DNA of 64,000 nt from Marinobacter litoralis. Lineage in GTDB: Bacteria; Pseudomonadota; Gammaproteobacteria; Pseudomonadales; Oleiphilaceae. Shown here piece after piece: positions 15,632 through 25,603 of the stretch. The stretch spans positions 1 to 64,000 of the forward strand of contig NZ_JAELVS010000004.1 of NCBI RefSeq assembly GCF_016427555.1. The letters run 5' to 3'. The number at the start of each line of letters is the position of its first letter. Position 1 is the first letter of the stretch. A model generated the notes under the pieces. The model searched no databases, had not been told where the DNA came from, and saw nothing but the letters and a program-made list of their open reading frames with translations. The position numbers and the translations under genes were made by a program.

Positions 15632-17170
15632 TCACGCTGCGCGTCGGGTATGCTGCCGGGTCTTCACACGCTTGGCCTTTCGAGGTTTCAACGCATACCG
15701 ATTGAGCCCTGCCAGATGAATTTTCCGAAGATACAGCTCCCAATCAATAGCGCGGGCATCGACCGGAAACAAACTCTGGTCAACCTCGCCGGAGCGCTTC
15801 GCCAAAGCAAGCAACTGGTCATTGCAGAAAATATAATCCGGAGCGGTGTAGAACCCGAAGATCGTTGCCAGGGATTGCGTGGTCTCCAGGTTTCGCAGCC
15901 ATTTCAGATCGGAACGGCTGCCCAAACGCCTGAGAACACCATTGGTGAAACTCAAAGGTAATCGGGCACCGCTCACCACGAGGTCAAATACGGTTCGATT
16001 CACTGCCACAAAAGGTTTCGAGGGTTTTCGGTAGAACAGATGATCGTAGGCGGCATAATTCGCTTTCGCTTCGGCCATCAAATGGTCGATGAACTCGCCG
16101 ATGGTGATCGGGTTCGAGCTGCCACTGCTGCATTGATAAATTCTCTGCGCCTGAGGCTCGGCCACAGCCTCCGACAGCGCAAGAATTATCGCATTGGCCA
16201 CCAGATCCACCGGAATAACGTCGATGACCCCTGCACGGTTCCCGGGGAACAGTGACACTTTTTCACGGGCGTAGGCCAGGATAATCGCATCGGCCACTTT
16301 AACTCCCTCAATCCAGCCGGAATCAGGCTCCTCAAGAGCGCTTTCAATGATCGAAGGTCGAACGATGGTCAAACTCCGCCCTTGCAGTGCCTTCAGCAGC
16401 AGCTGTTCACCCAGCCACTTGGTGAAGGTATAGGTATCACTCCATCCGTAACGGCGGGCCTCCCGCAATCCCAGCTCGACCAAGCGTTTCTCCAGTGCTT
16501 TGCCGTCGTAGCGGCTTCGCTCACTCTCAATTTTACTCTGCAGGTCTGCAATCAAGGCCTCAACCTTGTAGTAGCCTTGCTCTGATTGCGGAATAGATTT
16601 CCTGGCCGGCTTGATGATGGCTTCAGCGACCTGCCCACTATTCATGCCATTCACATAGCACGTGGATACCTGCAATACCGCCAAACCCGCATTCAACCGC
16701 GCCAGTTCGGCGATGTTGTCGAGGCACAGAGTGTTGATCGTCAATGCCTGATCAAGCGCTTCCTGAAAGTTCACGCTGGCCGCAGAATTGATGACCGCAT
16801 CCAGATCGCCCGCCAGCTTCTGAAACGCGTCCTGACCGAGTCCGAACGCCGGCTCGGTTACCTCACCGGTGATGCAATGAAGCTTTTCCGTGAGGAAGGA
16901 TTCGAATAACTCGGGATCGCTTTCACGCACCCGGTCGAAAACCGACGAGGTCGCAATCTCTTCAAGAAACCGGTTGCGGGCGTCTGAGAATTTGCGGTTG
17001 CCGCGAATCAAAAGGTACACGCCGCCTATCTCCGGAACAGCTCTGATAAGCTTTTCCAAAACAACTTTGCCCAAAAAGCCAGTTGTTCCCGTAATCAGCA
17101 CACGCTTGCCTTTCAGCCGTTTTAATACCTGAGAAGTCGCCGTACCTGCCACTGTCTGCTCGCTTGCCAT
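15632..17170 (-). CDS. Fatty acyl-CoA/fatty aldehyde reductase
   Basis: A 512-residue NADPH-dependent reductase, close in length and pattern to the Marinobacter enzyme that reduces fatty aldehydes and fatty acyl-CoA to fatty alcohols for wax-ester synthesis. The extended-SDR Rossmann motif TGTTGFLG is at 27-34. NSAASVNF follows near 128-135, and the active-site pair Y247/K251 lies in TYTFTKWLGEQLL. The C-terminal half (IFCNDQLLALAKR) is the FAR_C region. The basic C-terminal tail (KPRKAKRVKTRQ) may aid membrane association. GGAGGGCAGG directly precedes the start. No wax synthase gene is in the window. Confidence 0.9.
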   Translation of the reverse strand: MASEQTVAGTATSQVLKRLKGKRVLITGTTGFLGKVVLEKLIRAVPEIGGVYLLIRGNRKFSDARNRFLEEIATSSVFDRVRESDPELFESFLTEKLHCITGEVTEPAFGLGQDAFQKLAGDLDAVINSAASVNFQEALDQALTINTLCLDNIAELARLNAGLAVLQVSTCYVNGMNSGQVAEAIIKPARKSIPQSEQGYYKVEALIADLQSKIESERSRYDGKALEKRLVELGLREARRYGWSDTYTFTKWLGEQLLLKALQGRSLTIVRPSIIESALEEPDSGWIEGVKVADAIILAYAREKVSLFPGNRAGVIDVIPVDLVANAIILALSEAVAEPQAQRIYQCSSGSSNPITIGEFIDHLMAEAKANYAAYDHLFYRKPSKPFVAVNRTVFDLVVSGARLPLSFTNGVLRRLGSRSDLKWLRNLETTQSLATIFGFYTAPDYIFCNDQLLALAKRSGEVDQSLFPVDARAIDWELYLRKIHLAGLNRYALKPRKAKRVKTRQHTRRAA

Positions 17171-17530
17171 TTCCTGCCCTCCGTGTCTTATGCCCTGTTC
17201 TTCTTGTCGTTCAATGTTTGCACACCCAGTATGACAAGCAGGTGACCAACTGCATACTTAACATACAAACCCACACCGGTTTTGTTTGCCGCTTCTCAAA
17301 AAGCTGGCAGATGTGTAGAAAAACCAATCACATCACATTCCTGCTAACAAACCGCTCAAACAGACCTCACTAAGCATTTAATAATTTGAAAATATTGTCT
17401 AAGCTCGAACCCAAACAAAACTGAACATCTCGTCACGTAATCTTTGATACGGTGTACCAGATGGCATGCCAGCTCTGCGAATGACTTATAACAACGATAA
17501 AACTGGCGACGACACAACGGAAATGTGGAC
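17171..17530. other. 360-bp AT-rich divergent intergenic region
   Basis: This region separates the acyl reductase gene from the GGDEF/EAL gene, which point away from each other. It is clearly more AT-rich than the flanking genes, as expected for two promoters. I saw no gene, tRNA, strong hairpin or convincing consensus promoter in it. Confidence 0.5.
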
Positions 17531-19420
17531 ATGACAACCAAACTTATTGAGGAAGTTCTGGGCCATATCAGGAAACCAAACGCACCTGATGAACTCTTGA
17601 CCTTGGTGGAAACAGCGATAAAAAAACACCCGCTGATTCAGTCTCACGTTGCAATTCAGTCCCGGCTCGAAAAATCCGAAGCACTGCATCGATACATCGT
17701 CAACAACTCGCCCGACATTGTCTTTATGCTCGACGAATCCGGGCGCTTCTGCTTTATCAACGACAAAGTAAACAGTCTGTTGGGCTACCCACCTGCGGAC
17801 CTTTGTGGCAAACACTTCCGGACCATACTCGATGAGCGGGATGTCGCGCGCGGTGCCTACGCGGTGCGAGGGCCCAACATCAGTGCTGACAACCCTCGGT
17901 CACTGGAAGTTCGGCTGAAGGCCAAAGGTCACAATACTGCTACCCGGCACTTCGAGATCACCGCATTTCCCATAGAACCCCAAAGCTGGCCCCAAACCGA
18001 TGAATCTTTGGCGGGCTGTATCCCGCAGCTTGCCCGTTACTATGGCACTGCGCGGGATGTCACCGACCGAAAAGAAGCTGAAGCTTGTATAAACTTTCAA
18101 ACCTATCACGACCCATTAACCCGACTACCCAATCGCGCCCTGTTTAAAGACCGGCTGGAGTTGGCTGCGGCTCATGCCCGTCGCAACCACCACAAACTGG
18201 CGGTGATGTTTCTGGATCTGGATCGCTTCAAAGTCATCAACAATACGCTTGGCCACGCCATGGGCGATCGCTTATTGCAAGCGGTGACCCAACGCATGGA
18301 AAAATGCCTGCGCCATGGCGATACGCTGTCTCGTTTCGGCGGTGATGAATTCACCATTCTGCTTCCGGTCATCGACAGTACCGAGGATGCTCGCAGCGTT
18401 GCCAAAAAACTCATTGCCGCGCTTCAAAGCCCATTCCAACTCGGCAACCACGAGGTGTTTGTGGGCGCCAGTATCGGAATCGCCCTGTTCCCGGACGCGG
18501 GCCAAACCATGGAACAGTTGCTGCAATGCGCAGATGCCGCCATGTACTACGTGAAAGCGCGAGGCAAAGACGGGTACCGGTTCCACTCCAAGAGCATGCG
18601 CACAACGACAACCCAGCGGCTGCGGATGGAACGCGATCTCAGACTTGCCATGGAGCGCGAGGAATTTCAGGTGCATTACCAGCCCCAGGTTTGCTCGAAA
18701 ACCCACCGTATGGTCGGGGTCGAAGCGCTGGTCCGCTGGCAACACCCTACTATGGGACTGCTTTATCCGGTCGATTTTTTGCCTTTGGCTGAGGAAACCG
18801 GTCTGATCGCAAAGCTTAGTGAAAAGGTACTTAGCCGCGCCTGTAAAGAGGTCGCTGACTGGATCGCCTCGGGGCACCCGGACCTTCGTCTGGCCGTCAA
18901 TCTCTCCGCAAGCCAGGTGGAGCACCCAAGATTCGTTGAAATGCTGACTGATCGCATCAAGGCGAACGGCTTTCCGAAGGAGAACCTGGAAATAGAAATC
19001 ACAGAAAACGTGATCATGAAGGATCTGGAGCAAATCAGCAGCAAATTCAGAGACCTCGCCAGCTCAGGTATCCGCATTGCGATCGACGATTTTGGTACCG
19101 GTTACTCCTCGCTGAATTATCTGCACCGATTGCCCATTCATACCCTGAAAGTCGATCAATCCTTTGTAAAATCCATTCGAAGCGGCGACGAAGGCGCATG
19201 CATTGTGAATGCAATCGTTGCCATGGCGCATGGTTTGAAGCTGGAGATCGTGGCCGAGGGCGTCGAAACTGATGAACAGCTGTCATACCTGAAACAGCTG
19301 GGGTGCCAACAAGTGCAAGGGTTCTTCTACGGGCCTGCGCAACCCGCTGCGGAAATCAGCAAAATACTCAACGCCAAAGACCGATGCCTCGCCCACCCCC
19401 CCCACAAACTAGGATTGTAA
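17531..19420 (+). CDS. PAS-GGDEF-EAL cyclic-di-GMP protein
   Basis: A 629-residue soluble protein. A short N-terminal helical region is followed by a PAS domain (about 50-180), a GGDEF domain and an EAL domain. GGDEF is exact (270-274) with an inhibitory-site RxxD (RHGD) five residues before it. The EAL motif is exact (GVEALVRW), and NLSAS, ITEN, DDFGTGYSS, LKVDQSF and AEGVETDEQL are all present. Both synthesis and breakdown of cyclic-di-GMP are therefore possible, and PDE activity looks likely. I chose ATG 17531 over an upstream GTG because GGAA lies 8 bases away. A run of eight C residues lies in the last codons (19396-19403), a possible slippage site. Confidence 0.93.
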   Translation: MTTKLIEEVLGHIRKPNAPDELLTLVETAIKKHPLIQSHVAIQSRLEKSEALHRYIVNNSPDIVFMLDESGRFCFINDKVNSLLGYPPADLCGKHFRTILDERDVARGAYAVRGPNISADNPRSLEVRLKAKGHNTATRHFEITAFPIEPQSWPQTDESLAGCIPQLARYYGTARDVTDRKEAEACINFQTYHDPLTRLPNRALFKDRLELAAAHARRNHHKLAVMFLDLDRFKVINNTLGHAMGDRLLQAVTQRMEKCLRHGDTLSRFGGDEFTILLPVIDSTEDARSVAKKLIAALQSPFQLGNHEVFVGASIGIALFPDAGQTMEQLLQCADAAMYYVKARGKDGYRFHSKSMRTTTTQRLRMERDLRLAMEREEFQVHYQPQVCSKTHRMVGVEALVRWQHPTMGLLYPVDFLPLAEETGLIAKLSEKVLSRACKEVADWIASGHPDLRLAVNLSASQVEHPRFVEMLTDRIKANGFPKENLEIEITENVIMKDLEQISSKFRDLASSGIRIAIDDFGTGYSSLNYLHRLPIHTLKVDQSFVKSIRSGDEGACIVNAIVAMAHGLKLEIVAEGVETDEQLSYLKQLGCQQVQGFFYGPAQPAAEISKILNAKDRCLAHPPHKLGL

Positions 19421-19624
19421 GACACTTGGATCCGAAAGGTTGACGAGGTTTGCAAAGCGTTGCAGCTCGTTAATTTTTGTATCTGGAAATGCGCGCTACT
19501 GCACATATTTCACGCAGCGCCTTCTCTAATCTAGCTCTTACACGCACGCCACCGAACCACCGTCATACGGTTAACAACGACAAAAAGGTAGCGGCAAACA
19601 GAGACTAGAAAGAAGGCAGTAACC

Positions 19625-20278
19625 ATGCGCGACAAGTACAAATATATCGGTCCCGTCTACGACTTTCTCAGCAATCTATACAGTGGCAAAAACATTCATC
19701 ACTGCAAAACCGCCATGCTGGATGTTGAAACCGTGCAAAAAGGCGACCGGGTTTTATTTGCCGGCGTCGGCCATGGTCGCGATGCCATTCGCGCTGCGGA
19801 GCTCGGTGCCGATGTAACTGTCGTGGATCTGTCTGAGACCATGCTTCGGAAATTTGGTGATGCCTTGAGTGCAGAGGCCCCTCACCTGACTATTCGCCGG
19901 ATTCACAGCGACATCATGAAAGTTGACGAGCTGGACCAATATGACATGGTTGTCGCCAACTTTTTCCTGAACGTGTTCGATGAAGACATGATGGTGAAAG
20001 TTCTGGAACACCTGATCAGCCTGGGTAAAGCCGATGCCAAAATCGTCGTTGGCGATTTTTGCTATCCCACCGGCAATATTTTCTCCCGCACGTTCAAAAA
20101 GCTCTATTGGTACATGGCCGTGTTCGTGTTCTGGTTATTCGCCAACAACGCCTTCCACAAAATTTATAACTATCCCGAACATATGCAACGCTTGGGCTTG
20201 CAAGTGCGCGAAAAGAAACACTTCAAGCTCCTGAACATGGATTGCTACTGGTCGATTCTGGGTCAGAAAAAAGCCTAA
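19625..20278 (+). CDS. Class I SAM-dependent methyltransferase
   Basis: A 217-residue methyltransferase. Motif I is VLFAGVGHG (43-51) and the acidic residue after strand 2 is D68, both as in type-11 methyltransferases. A very hydrophobic stretch near 158-172 (LYWYMAVFVFWLFANN) suggests a membrane-near substrate such as a lipid or quinone. It is 41 bases upstream of a DUF2156 gene in the same direction, and the two appear to be a unit. I do not recognise a characterised orthologue. A ribosome site (AGAAGGCAG) precedes the start. Confidence 0.82.
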   Translation: MRDKYKYIGPVYDFLSNLYSGKNIHHCKTAMLDVETVQKGDRVLFAGVGHGRDAIRAAELGADVTVVDLSETMLRKFGDALSAEAPHLTIRRIHSDIMKVDELDQYDMVVANFFLNVFDEDMMVKVLEHLISLGKADAKIVVGDFCYPTGNIFSRTFKKLYWYMAVFVFWLFANNAFHKIYNYPEHMQRLGLQVREKKHFKLLNMDCYWSILGQKKA

Positions 20279-20319
20279 ACCTATAAACAACGCTAAAAAA
20301 GGGTTACGGGAGCCGTGTT

Positions 20320-21327
20320 ATGTCAGACCAAATTCTTGCACTCGATGGCATAAAAGAGAACGCCAGTTGCCAGTTCACGTTCTCTGAGCGCGTGGGCTAC
20401 CTGAAGCAACATGGTGCACACTCTCAGTCTTTCTCCACGCTACAACCCGGTATGCACTATTTCGATGTACCGGGTGTAGGCTACATTGCTTACATGCGAA
20501 AATGGGGTGGTACGTTTGTGCTGTCGGACCCGGTGGCGGCGCGGAAGGATTTCCCGGTTATTCTTGAGCAGTTCCAACAGAAATTTCCCAATGCCTCTTA
20601 CGTTCAGGTGTCCAAGGCCGTTGTGGACTTTCTTCATCTGCGCTTCGGACTGTATGGCACTCAGTTTGGCTGTGAATCCCGGATCGATCTTCAGAAATGG
20701 TCTTTAACCGGCAAGAAAAAACAAATCCTGCGCACCGCATTGAATCAGGCTGAAAAGCAAGGAATCACGGTAAAAGAGCGCTACAGCGACGATCACACCC
20801 GTGAAATATCCGAAGCCTGGATACGAACCCGCAAATGCAAAAGCAACGAAATCCGGTTCCTGATTCGTCCGATGGAAATGGATTACCGTGAAAACGAACG
20901 CCATTTTTATGCCTACCAGGACGGCAAGGCGGTTGGTTTCATCTATTTTGATCCGATCTACCACAACAACGAAATCATTAGCTACGTGCCGAATATCTCT
21001 CGGGCCAATGCAGACTTTCGACAAGGCATTTTCTACACTTTGATGGCCCATGCCATGGACGTTTTTAAAGCCGAAGGGGTTCCGTTCATCGATTTAGGAC
21101 TCATCCCTCTGTCACTGGACAAAGCCACCGAGCACCAGGAAAGCCGGCTGTTGAAAAAACTGATGCACGGTATCTACGACAAGGGCAATTTCCTATACAA
21201 CTTCAAAGGCCTGGAGTTCACTAAATCACGCTTTCGGGGCGAGAACTTCAAAACCTATTGCTGTCACAAACGCGCCATTCCCGCCCTTGAATTCTTCGCC
21301 ATGTTCAAGCTGACCCGGCTACTTTAA
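20320..21327 (+). CDS. DUF2156 domain protein (aminoacyl-lipid transferase-like)
   Basis: A 335-residue protein matching the C-terminal, GNAT-like catalytic region of phosphatidylglycerol lysyltransferases (DUF2156). The pattern includes an early YIAYMRKWGGTFVLSDPV strand, a central tryptophan/arginine-rich segment and a late FIDLGLIPLS strand. The multi-pass flippase half found in MprF is absent, so it is a soluble or peripheral protein. It may transfer an acyl or aminoacyl group to a lipid together with the upstream methyltransferase. That is inference from context. The ribosome site GGGAG is about 7 bases from the start. The stop overlaps the convergent murI gene by nine bases. Confidence 0.75.
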   Translation: MSDQILALDGIKENASCQFTFSERVGYLKQHGAHSQSFSTLQPGMHYFDVPGVGYIAYMRKWGGTFVLSDPVAARKDFPVILEQFQQKFPNASYVQVSKAVVDFLHLRFGLYGTQFGCESRIDLQKWSLTGKKKQILRTALNQAEKQGITVKERYSDDHTREISEAWIRTRKCKSNEIRFLIRPMEMDYRENERHFYAYQDGKAVGFIYFDPIYHNNEIISYVPNISRANADFRQGIFYTLMAHAMDVFKAEGVPFIDLGLIPLSLDKATEHQESRLLKKLMHGIYDKGNFLYNFKGLEFTKSRFRGENFKTYCCHKRAIPALEFFAMFKLTRLL

Positions 21328-22149
21328 GCTGGGCCAGTGGCTTCGGACCTCGGCGACGGCCATGCCCAGACCGGCCGAAAAGCTCGCAATGCCAGCAGGA
21401 GCCGGGCCGGAAAAACAAGCGGCTTTAACCACCGCGCCGGGCAGCTCAGCGGGCGTTTCCGCACCGGATAGACGGCCAGCTTGTTGCAGCAAATACGTCA
21501 CTCGCCGCGCAATGGCTTCTCCCGAATCAACCCAGAACGCGACGCCAGGCAGACTTCTTTGAAGCCAAGACAACAGCAAGGGGTAATGGGTGCACCCCAA
21601 GACAACGGTGTCTACACCCCGCTGGTGCAACGGCAACATGGCATCGCTTACCAGGCTTTGCTCCGGTTCCTTACCGGACACCAACTCCTCAGCCCAGCGC
21701 ACCAGATTCGGGTTGCCTACGCGGGTCACCTCACAGTCGCCAGCAAAGTCTTTGATGAGTTGGTCTAAATAGGGGCGTTTTATGGTCGCCGGAGTGGCTA
21801 ACACCCCGACCTTTCGGCTCACTGTGCACTCTGATGCGGGTTTGATCGCCGGTACCACGCCCACCACCGGAACTTCGGTACGAGCCCGAAGGTGAGGCAA
21901 CACCACGGTACTGGCGGTATTGCAGGCGATTACAATGACATCGCAGTGGAATTCCTGAAGGCTCAGATCAATCAGTGCGCAGCAGCGATCAATCACGACT
22001 TGCTCGGGCTGATCACCGTAAGGAAAAGCTTCGTTATCCGCCAGGTACAAAAGCTCGGCGCCAGGCAAGGCGCGATGAATGCAGGCCGCGACACTGAAGC
22101 CGCCCACACCGGAATCAAAAACCAGAACGCGAGGATGACGCTTACCCAT
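21319..22149 (-). CDS. murI: Glutamate racemase
   Basis: A 276-residue cofactor-independent racemase that makes D-glutamate for peptidoglycan. FDSGVGGFSV near the N-terminus and YGDQPEQVV are family motifs. The two catalytic cysteines lie in VIACNTAS and LGCTHYPLL. Length is normal. It is followed on the same strand by no close gene and preceded two bases away by nudC, so nudC and murI are cotranscribed. Confidence 0.94.
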   Translation of the reverse strand: MGKRHPRVLVFDSGVGGFSVAACIHRALPGAELLYLADNEAFPYGDQPEQVVIDRCCALIDLSLQEFHCDVIVIACNTASTVVLPHLRARTEVPVVGVVPAIKPASECTVSRKVGVLATPATIKRPYLDQLIKDFAGDCEVTRVGNPNLVRWAEELVSGKEPEQSLVSDAMLPLHQRGVDTVVLGCTHYPLLLSWLQRSLPGVAFWVDSGEAIARRVTYLLQQAGRLSGAETPAELPGAVVKAACFSGPAPAGIASFSAGLGMAVAEVRSHWPSLK

Positions 22150-22151
22150 CG

Positions 22152-22979
22152 TCAGGACGACGCTCCGCCGGCAGTAATGGTGTCTTTCATGGCTTCAATC
22201 AACTGCCCCGATATCGTGGTCGCTGGAGGGATTGGGGGATGATCGTCCGGAGTGAACCAACCGGCATCGGCCAACTCGTCTTCCTGAAGCACAAGGTCTC
22301 CGCTTTCATAATCTGCAAAAAAGCCCATCATCATTTGATGGGGAAACGGCCAGGGCTGAGAATTTTGGTAACGGATATTGGTGACATCCAGCCCGGTTTC
22401 TTCTTTCACTTCCCGAACCACCGCTTGTTCGAGGCTCTCGCCGGGCTCAACAAAACCCGCAATCAGACTGTAAAAGTTGCGCGTCACCCGCGAGGATTTC
22501 GCCAACAAGAAACGGTCATCTCGGCGAATAACCACAATGACACAGGGTGAAATTCTTGGATACCAAGGAACATTGCAGCGGCCACACCAACGGGCGCGTT
22601 CTCTCGGGTGCGCCTGTGTCGGTTCACCACAGCGCCCGCAGAATCGATGATCCTGCCACCACTGCCATACCTGAAAGCCGGTACTCAGGAGTTCTATGGG
22701 TGCCGCCGGCGTTTGCATAATCGCGTCTCTGAGAGTGACGGTGCTCAAGCCAGGTAAGCCCGCGTCTGCCAACGTGCTGACAAAAAGCCGGTGCCCACAC
22801 CAAGTGCCGAGGGGCAGGGCTTCAGGCCGGCTATCCCCCATTTCAGGGCCACCCCAACGCAAAAACCACCCGTTACCGGGTTTTAGAATGCTGCTTCCGG
22901 AAAAAGCCAACAACAAATCACCCTGTTTCGGCTCGTCATCGCTCCAACCGGGCACCCACTGCCCGCTGTTATTCACCAT
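22152..22979 (-). CDS. nudC: NAD(+) diphosphatase / RNA deNADding Nudix enzyme
   Basis: A 275-residue Nudix hydrolase of the NudC type. Two CGRC pairs form the zinc ribbon. The Nudix box runs from GFVEPGESLEQAVVREVKEE with the usual G and E residues. SQPWPFP, which marks NAD(H) specificity, is present, although the following residues are HQ where many NudC proteins have a Ser. It cleaves NADH or NAD and removes NAD caps from RNA in homologues. ATG 22979 is preferred over the longer frame because AGGGGC lies about 6 bases upstream. Confidence 0.92.
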   Translation of the reverse strand: MVNNSGQWVPGWSDDEPKQGDLLLAFSGSSILKPGNGWFLRWGGPEMGDSRPEALPLGTWCGHRLFVSTLADAGLPGLSTVTLRDAIMQTPAAPIELLSTGFQVWQWWQDHRFCGRCGEPTQAHPRERARWCGRCNVPWYPRISPCVIVVIRRDDRFLLAKSSRVTRNFYSLIAGFVEPGESLEQAVVREVKEETGLDVTNIRYQNSQPWPFPHQMMMGFFADYESGDLVLQEDELADAGWFTPDDHPPIPPATTISGQLIEAMKDTITAGGASS

Positions 22980-23115
22980 AGCCAGCCCCTGTTTATCCAA
23001 CGGTGGACAGCAATGTAGCACATCAAAATCGTTGGCCAGAATGACTATTCGGCTTTTCGACCTCGCGACAACCCGTTAAACTTGGCCACTGTTTCCAGGT
23101 CCGGAGTTACACCTT

Positions 23116-25587
23116 ATGCGATTTTATCAGGGCGTTCGCAGCCTGATCCTGTGTTTTTTCCGCAAAATTCTGTTTTTATGGGTTCGCACAGACGTCAGCG
23201 GCAACACATTGGAAGAACTGGGTCTCGATCCTGAAAAACCGGTCTGCTACGTGCTTCAATACAGCTCTCTGTCGAGCCGTTTGGTATTGGAGCATGAAGT
23301 GATCCGGGCCAAGTTGGCCGGACCTTCCCCCGAATTGCCCGTAAAGAACAGCTCTACTCACTCGTTTTTCTTCCTTTACCAGCGTGTTGGCGGTCTATTT
23401 CGAGGCCGCCGGCAAAAACCGGTACCCACCAAAGAGTTCAGCGAACTCGTCAAGTTTGGCGTAAGCCATCCAGACCAAGATGTGCAGATCGTTCCGGTTT
23501 CCCTGTTCTGGGGCCGATCCCCGGACAAAGAGAAGTCTTTGGTCAAGCTACTGCTGTCGGATACCTGGTCTGTAGCCGGGCGGCTGCAGAAATTTTTGTT
23601 GATTCTGGTTCACGGCCGAAACACCTACGTGCAGTTTAATCGACCATTGTCACTACGCATGGTGGTTGAGGAATACCGCGACAACGAAGAAAAAGCCCGC
23701 CGCAAACTCGGGCGCATTCTGCGTACCCATTTCCGTCGCGTACGTCAGGCCGTTCTGGGGCCGGATTTGTCTCATCGCCGAACACTCGTTGAGGGGCTGC
23801 TGCGAACCCAGGCGGTAAAAGAAGCCATTCGCGAAACCGCAGCCAAAGAAGAGATCGCTCCTGAAAAAGTCCGTGCGCGCGCCTTCAAGTACGCGGATGA
23901 GATTGCCGCCAGCATGTCCATTGTGACCATCCGTTTTATGGAACGGGTACTCGCATGGCTCTGGAATCGCATCTACAACGGCATTGCCATCAATAACATT
24001 CAGGTTGCCAAAGAGGTCGCACAGGACAGCTCCGTTGTTTACGTGCCCTGTCACCGCTCCCACATCGACTATCTTCTGTTGTCTTACGTGCTCTATAAAA
24101 ACGGGCTGATGCCGCCGCACATTGCCGCCGGCATCAACCTGAATATGCCCATCGTGGGCCCGATCCTTCGTCGTGGCGGCGCCTTCTTCATGCGCCGAAG
24201 CTTCAAGGACAACCCGCTGTACGCCACCGTGTTCAACGAGTACATGCACGTGATGTTCACCCGCGGTTATTCGGTTGAATACTTTGTAGAGGGCGGCCGT
24301 TCCCGCACCGGGCGTATGCTGCCACCGAGGCCCGGTATGCTGTCGATGACGGTTCGCAGTTTCCTGCGCGACAATCGCAAACCCATCGTGTTTGTACCCG
24401 TCTACATCGGATACGAGAAGGTCATGGAAGGTCGCTCTTATCTTGGAGAGCTGCGCGGCAAGAAGAAGCAAAAAGAAAGTGTTTTCGGGCTGGCCAAAAC
24501 CGTCCGCAAGCTCAGCAACTCGTTCGGCCGGGTTTCCCTGAACTTTGGCGATCCTATTCCGCTGGCCAACGTACTGGACGAAGTTCGCAGCACCTGGCGC
24601 GAAGAGGCTTACGATGCAGAGTATCGGCCGGACTGGCTCCCTGACGCGGTCTCGGAGCTATCGGAACGGGTGGCGGGCAACATCAATGCGGCGGTCGCAG
24701 TTAACCCGATTGGTATCACCGCAACGGTGCTGCTGGGCACCGAGCGCATGGCGATGGATGAAGGCCAACTGGTGCGCCTGATGGACCAGTTTGCCAACAT
24801 GTTAAAGGCGTTCCCTTATGCCGACACCGTGACCTTACCCGAAGGGGACGGCAAAGACTGGCTGAATTACTGCGAAAGCATGGGTTTGATTAACCGCTTG
24901 CCGCAAAAGCTGGGGGACATCATCTCGCTGGAAGGCTCCAACGCCATCCTCATGACCTACTACCGGAACAACATTCAACATCTGTTCGCCCTTCCGGCAC
25001 TGGTTGTCAGTCTGTTTGAAAATAAGGCCTGCCTGCGCCGAGAGAAAATCATCTTCCTGGTCAGCGTCGCCTACCCTTACTTGCAGTCTGAGCTATTCCT
25101 GCGGTACTCGCAGGACGAAATCGAGAACATCATCAATCAATGGATTGACGTGTTGATCCAGCAAGGGCTGCTGTTGGCACTTGAAGAAGACAAACTGAGC
25201 CGACCCGAGGAAGGCACAGAAGCCATGCTGCGCGCGCGCATCCTGTCACGCTTTGTTATCCAGACCCTGGAACGATACCACATTGCTCTGGGTATCCTGC
25301 GCAAATACGGCTCCGGCAAACTGACCGCGGCGGAACTGGAAGAGCAGAGCACGCTGCTGGCAGAACGCATGTCGATTTTGTTTGGCCTGAATGCCCCGGA
25401 ATTTTTCGACAAAACACTGTTCCGAAGCTTCATTGCCAACATGCAGAAGAACGACGTGCTGATTGCCGACGAAGAGGGACGATTGTGTTACGGCGAAGGG
25501 CTGGATGAAGTAGCTGAAGATGCCCGATTGGTGCTGAGTGTTGAAAAACGACAGGCGATTCAGCAAATCACCATGATGGACGCATGA
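23116..25587 (+). CDS. plsB: Glycerol-3-phosphate 1-O-acyltransferase
   Basis: An 823-residue membrane-associated acyltransferase, the normal PlsB length. It performs the first acylation of glycerol-3-phosphate in phospholipid synthesis. The acyltransferase block I HRSHIDYLL (HX4D), the block with GGAFFMRRSF, FVEGGRSRTGRM and the later FVPVYIGYEKVMEG are all present. The gene is divergent from nudC and ends at a hairpin shared with the convergent rsmJ. Confidence 0.96.
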   Translation: MRFYQGVRSLILCFFRKILFLWVRTDVSGNTLEELGLDPEKPVCYVLQYSSLSSRLVLEHEVIRAKLAGPSPELPVKNSSTHSFFFLYQRVGGLFRGRRQKPVPTKEFSELVKFGVSHPDQDVQIVPVSLFWGRSPDKEKSLVKLLLSDTWSVAGRLQKFLLILVHGRNTYVQFNRPLSLRMVVEEYRDNEEKARRKLGRILRTHFRRVRQAVLGPDLSHRRTLVEGLLRTQAVKEAIRETAAKEEIAPEKVRARAFKYADEIAASMSIVTIRFMERVLAWLWNRIYNGIAINNIQVAKEVAQDSSVVYVPCHRSHIDYLLLSYVLYKNGLMPPHIAAGINLNMPIVGPILRRGGAFFMRRSFKDNPLYATVFNEYMHVMFTRGYSVEYFVEGGRSRTGRMLPPRPGMLSMTVRSFLRDNRKPIVFVPVYIGYEKVMEGRSYLGELRGKKKQKESVFGLAKTVRKLSNSFGRVSLNFGDPIPLANVLDEVRSTWREEAYDAEYRPDWLPDAVSELSERVAGNINAAVAVNPIGITATVLLGTERMAMDEGQLVRLMDQFANMLKAFPYADTVTLPEGDGKDWLNYCESMGLINRLPQKLGDIISLEGSNAILMTYYRNNIQHLFALPALVVSLFENKACLRREKIIFLVSVAYPYLQSELFLRYSQDEIENIINQWIDVLIQQGLLLALEEDKLSRPEEGTEAMLRARILSRFVIQTLERYHIALGILRKYGSGKLTAAELEEQSTLLAERMSILFGLNAPEFFDKTLFRSFIANMQKNDVLIADEEGRLCYGEGLDEVAEDARLVLSVEKRQAIQQITMMDA

Positions 25588-25603
25588 ACATACCCCCTGC
25601 AGG

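Noticed and set aside
19396-19403. The run of eight C residues near the end of the GGDEF/EAL gene as a phase-variable switch
   Set aside because: It lies after all domains, within the last codons, so slippage would change only the tail. The tract is short and there is no sign of a second frame in use.
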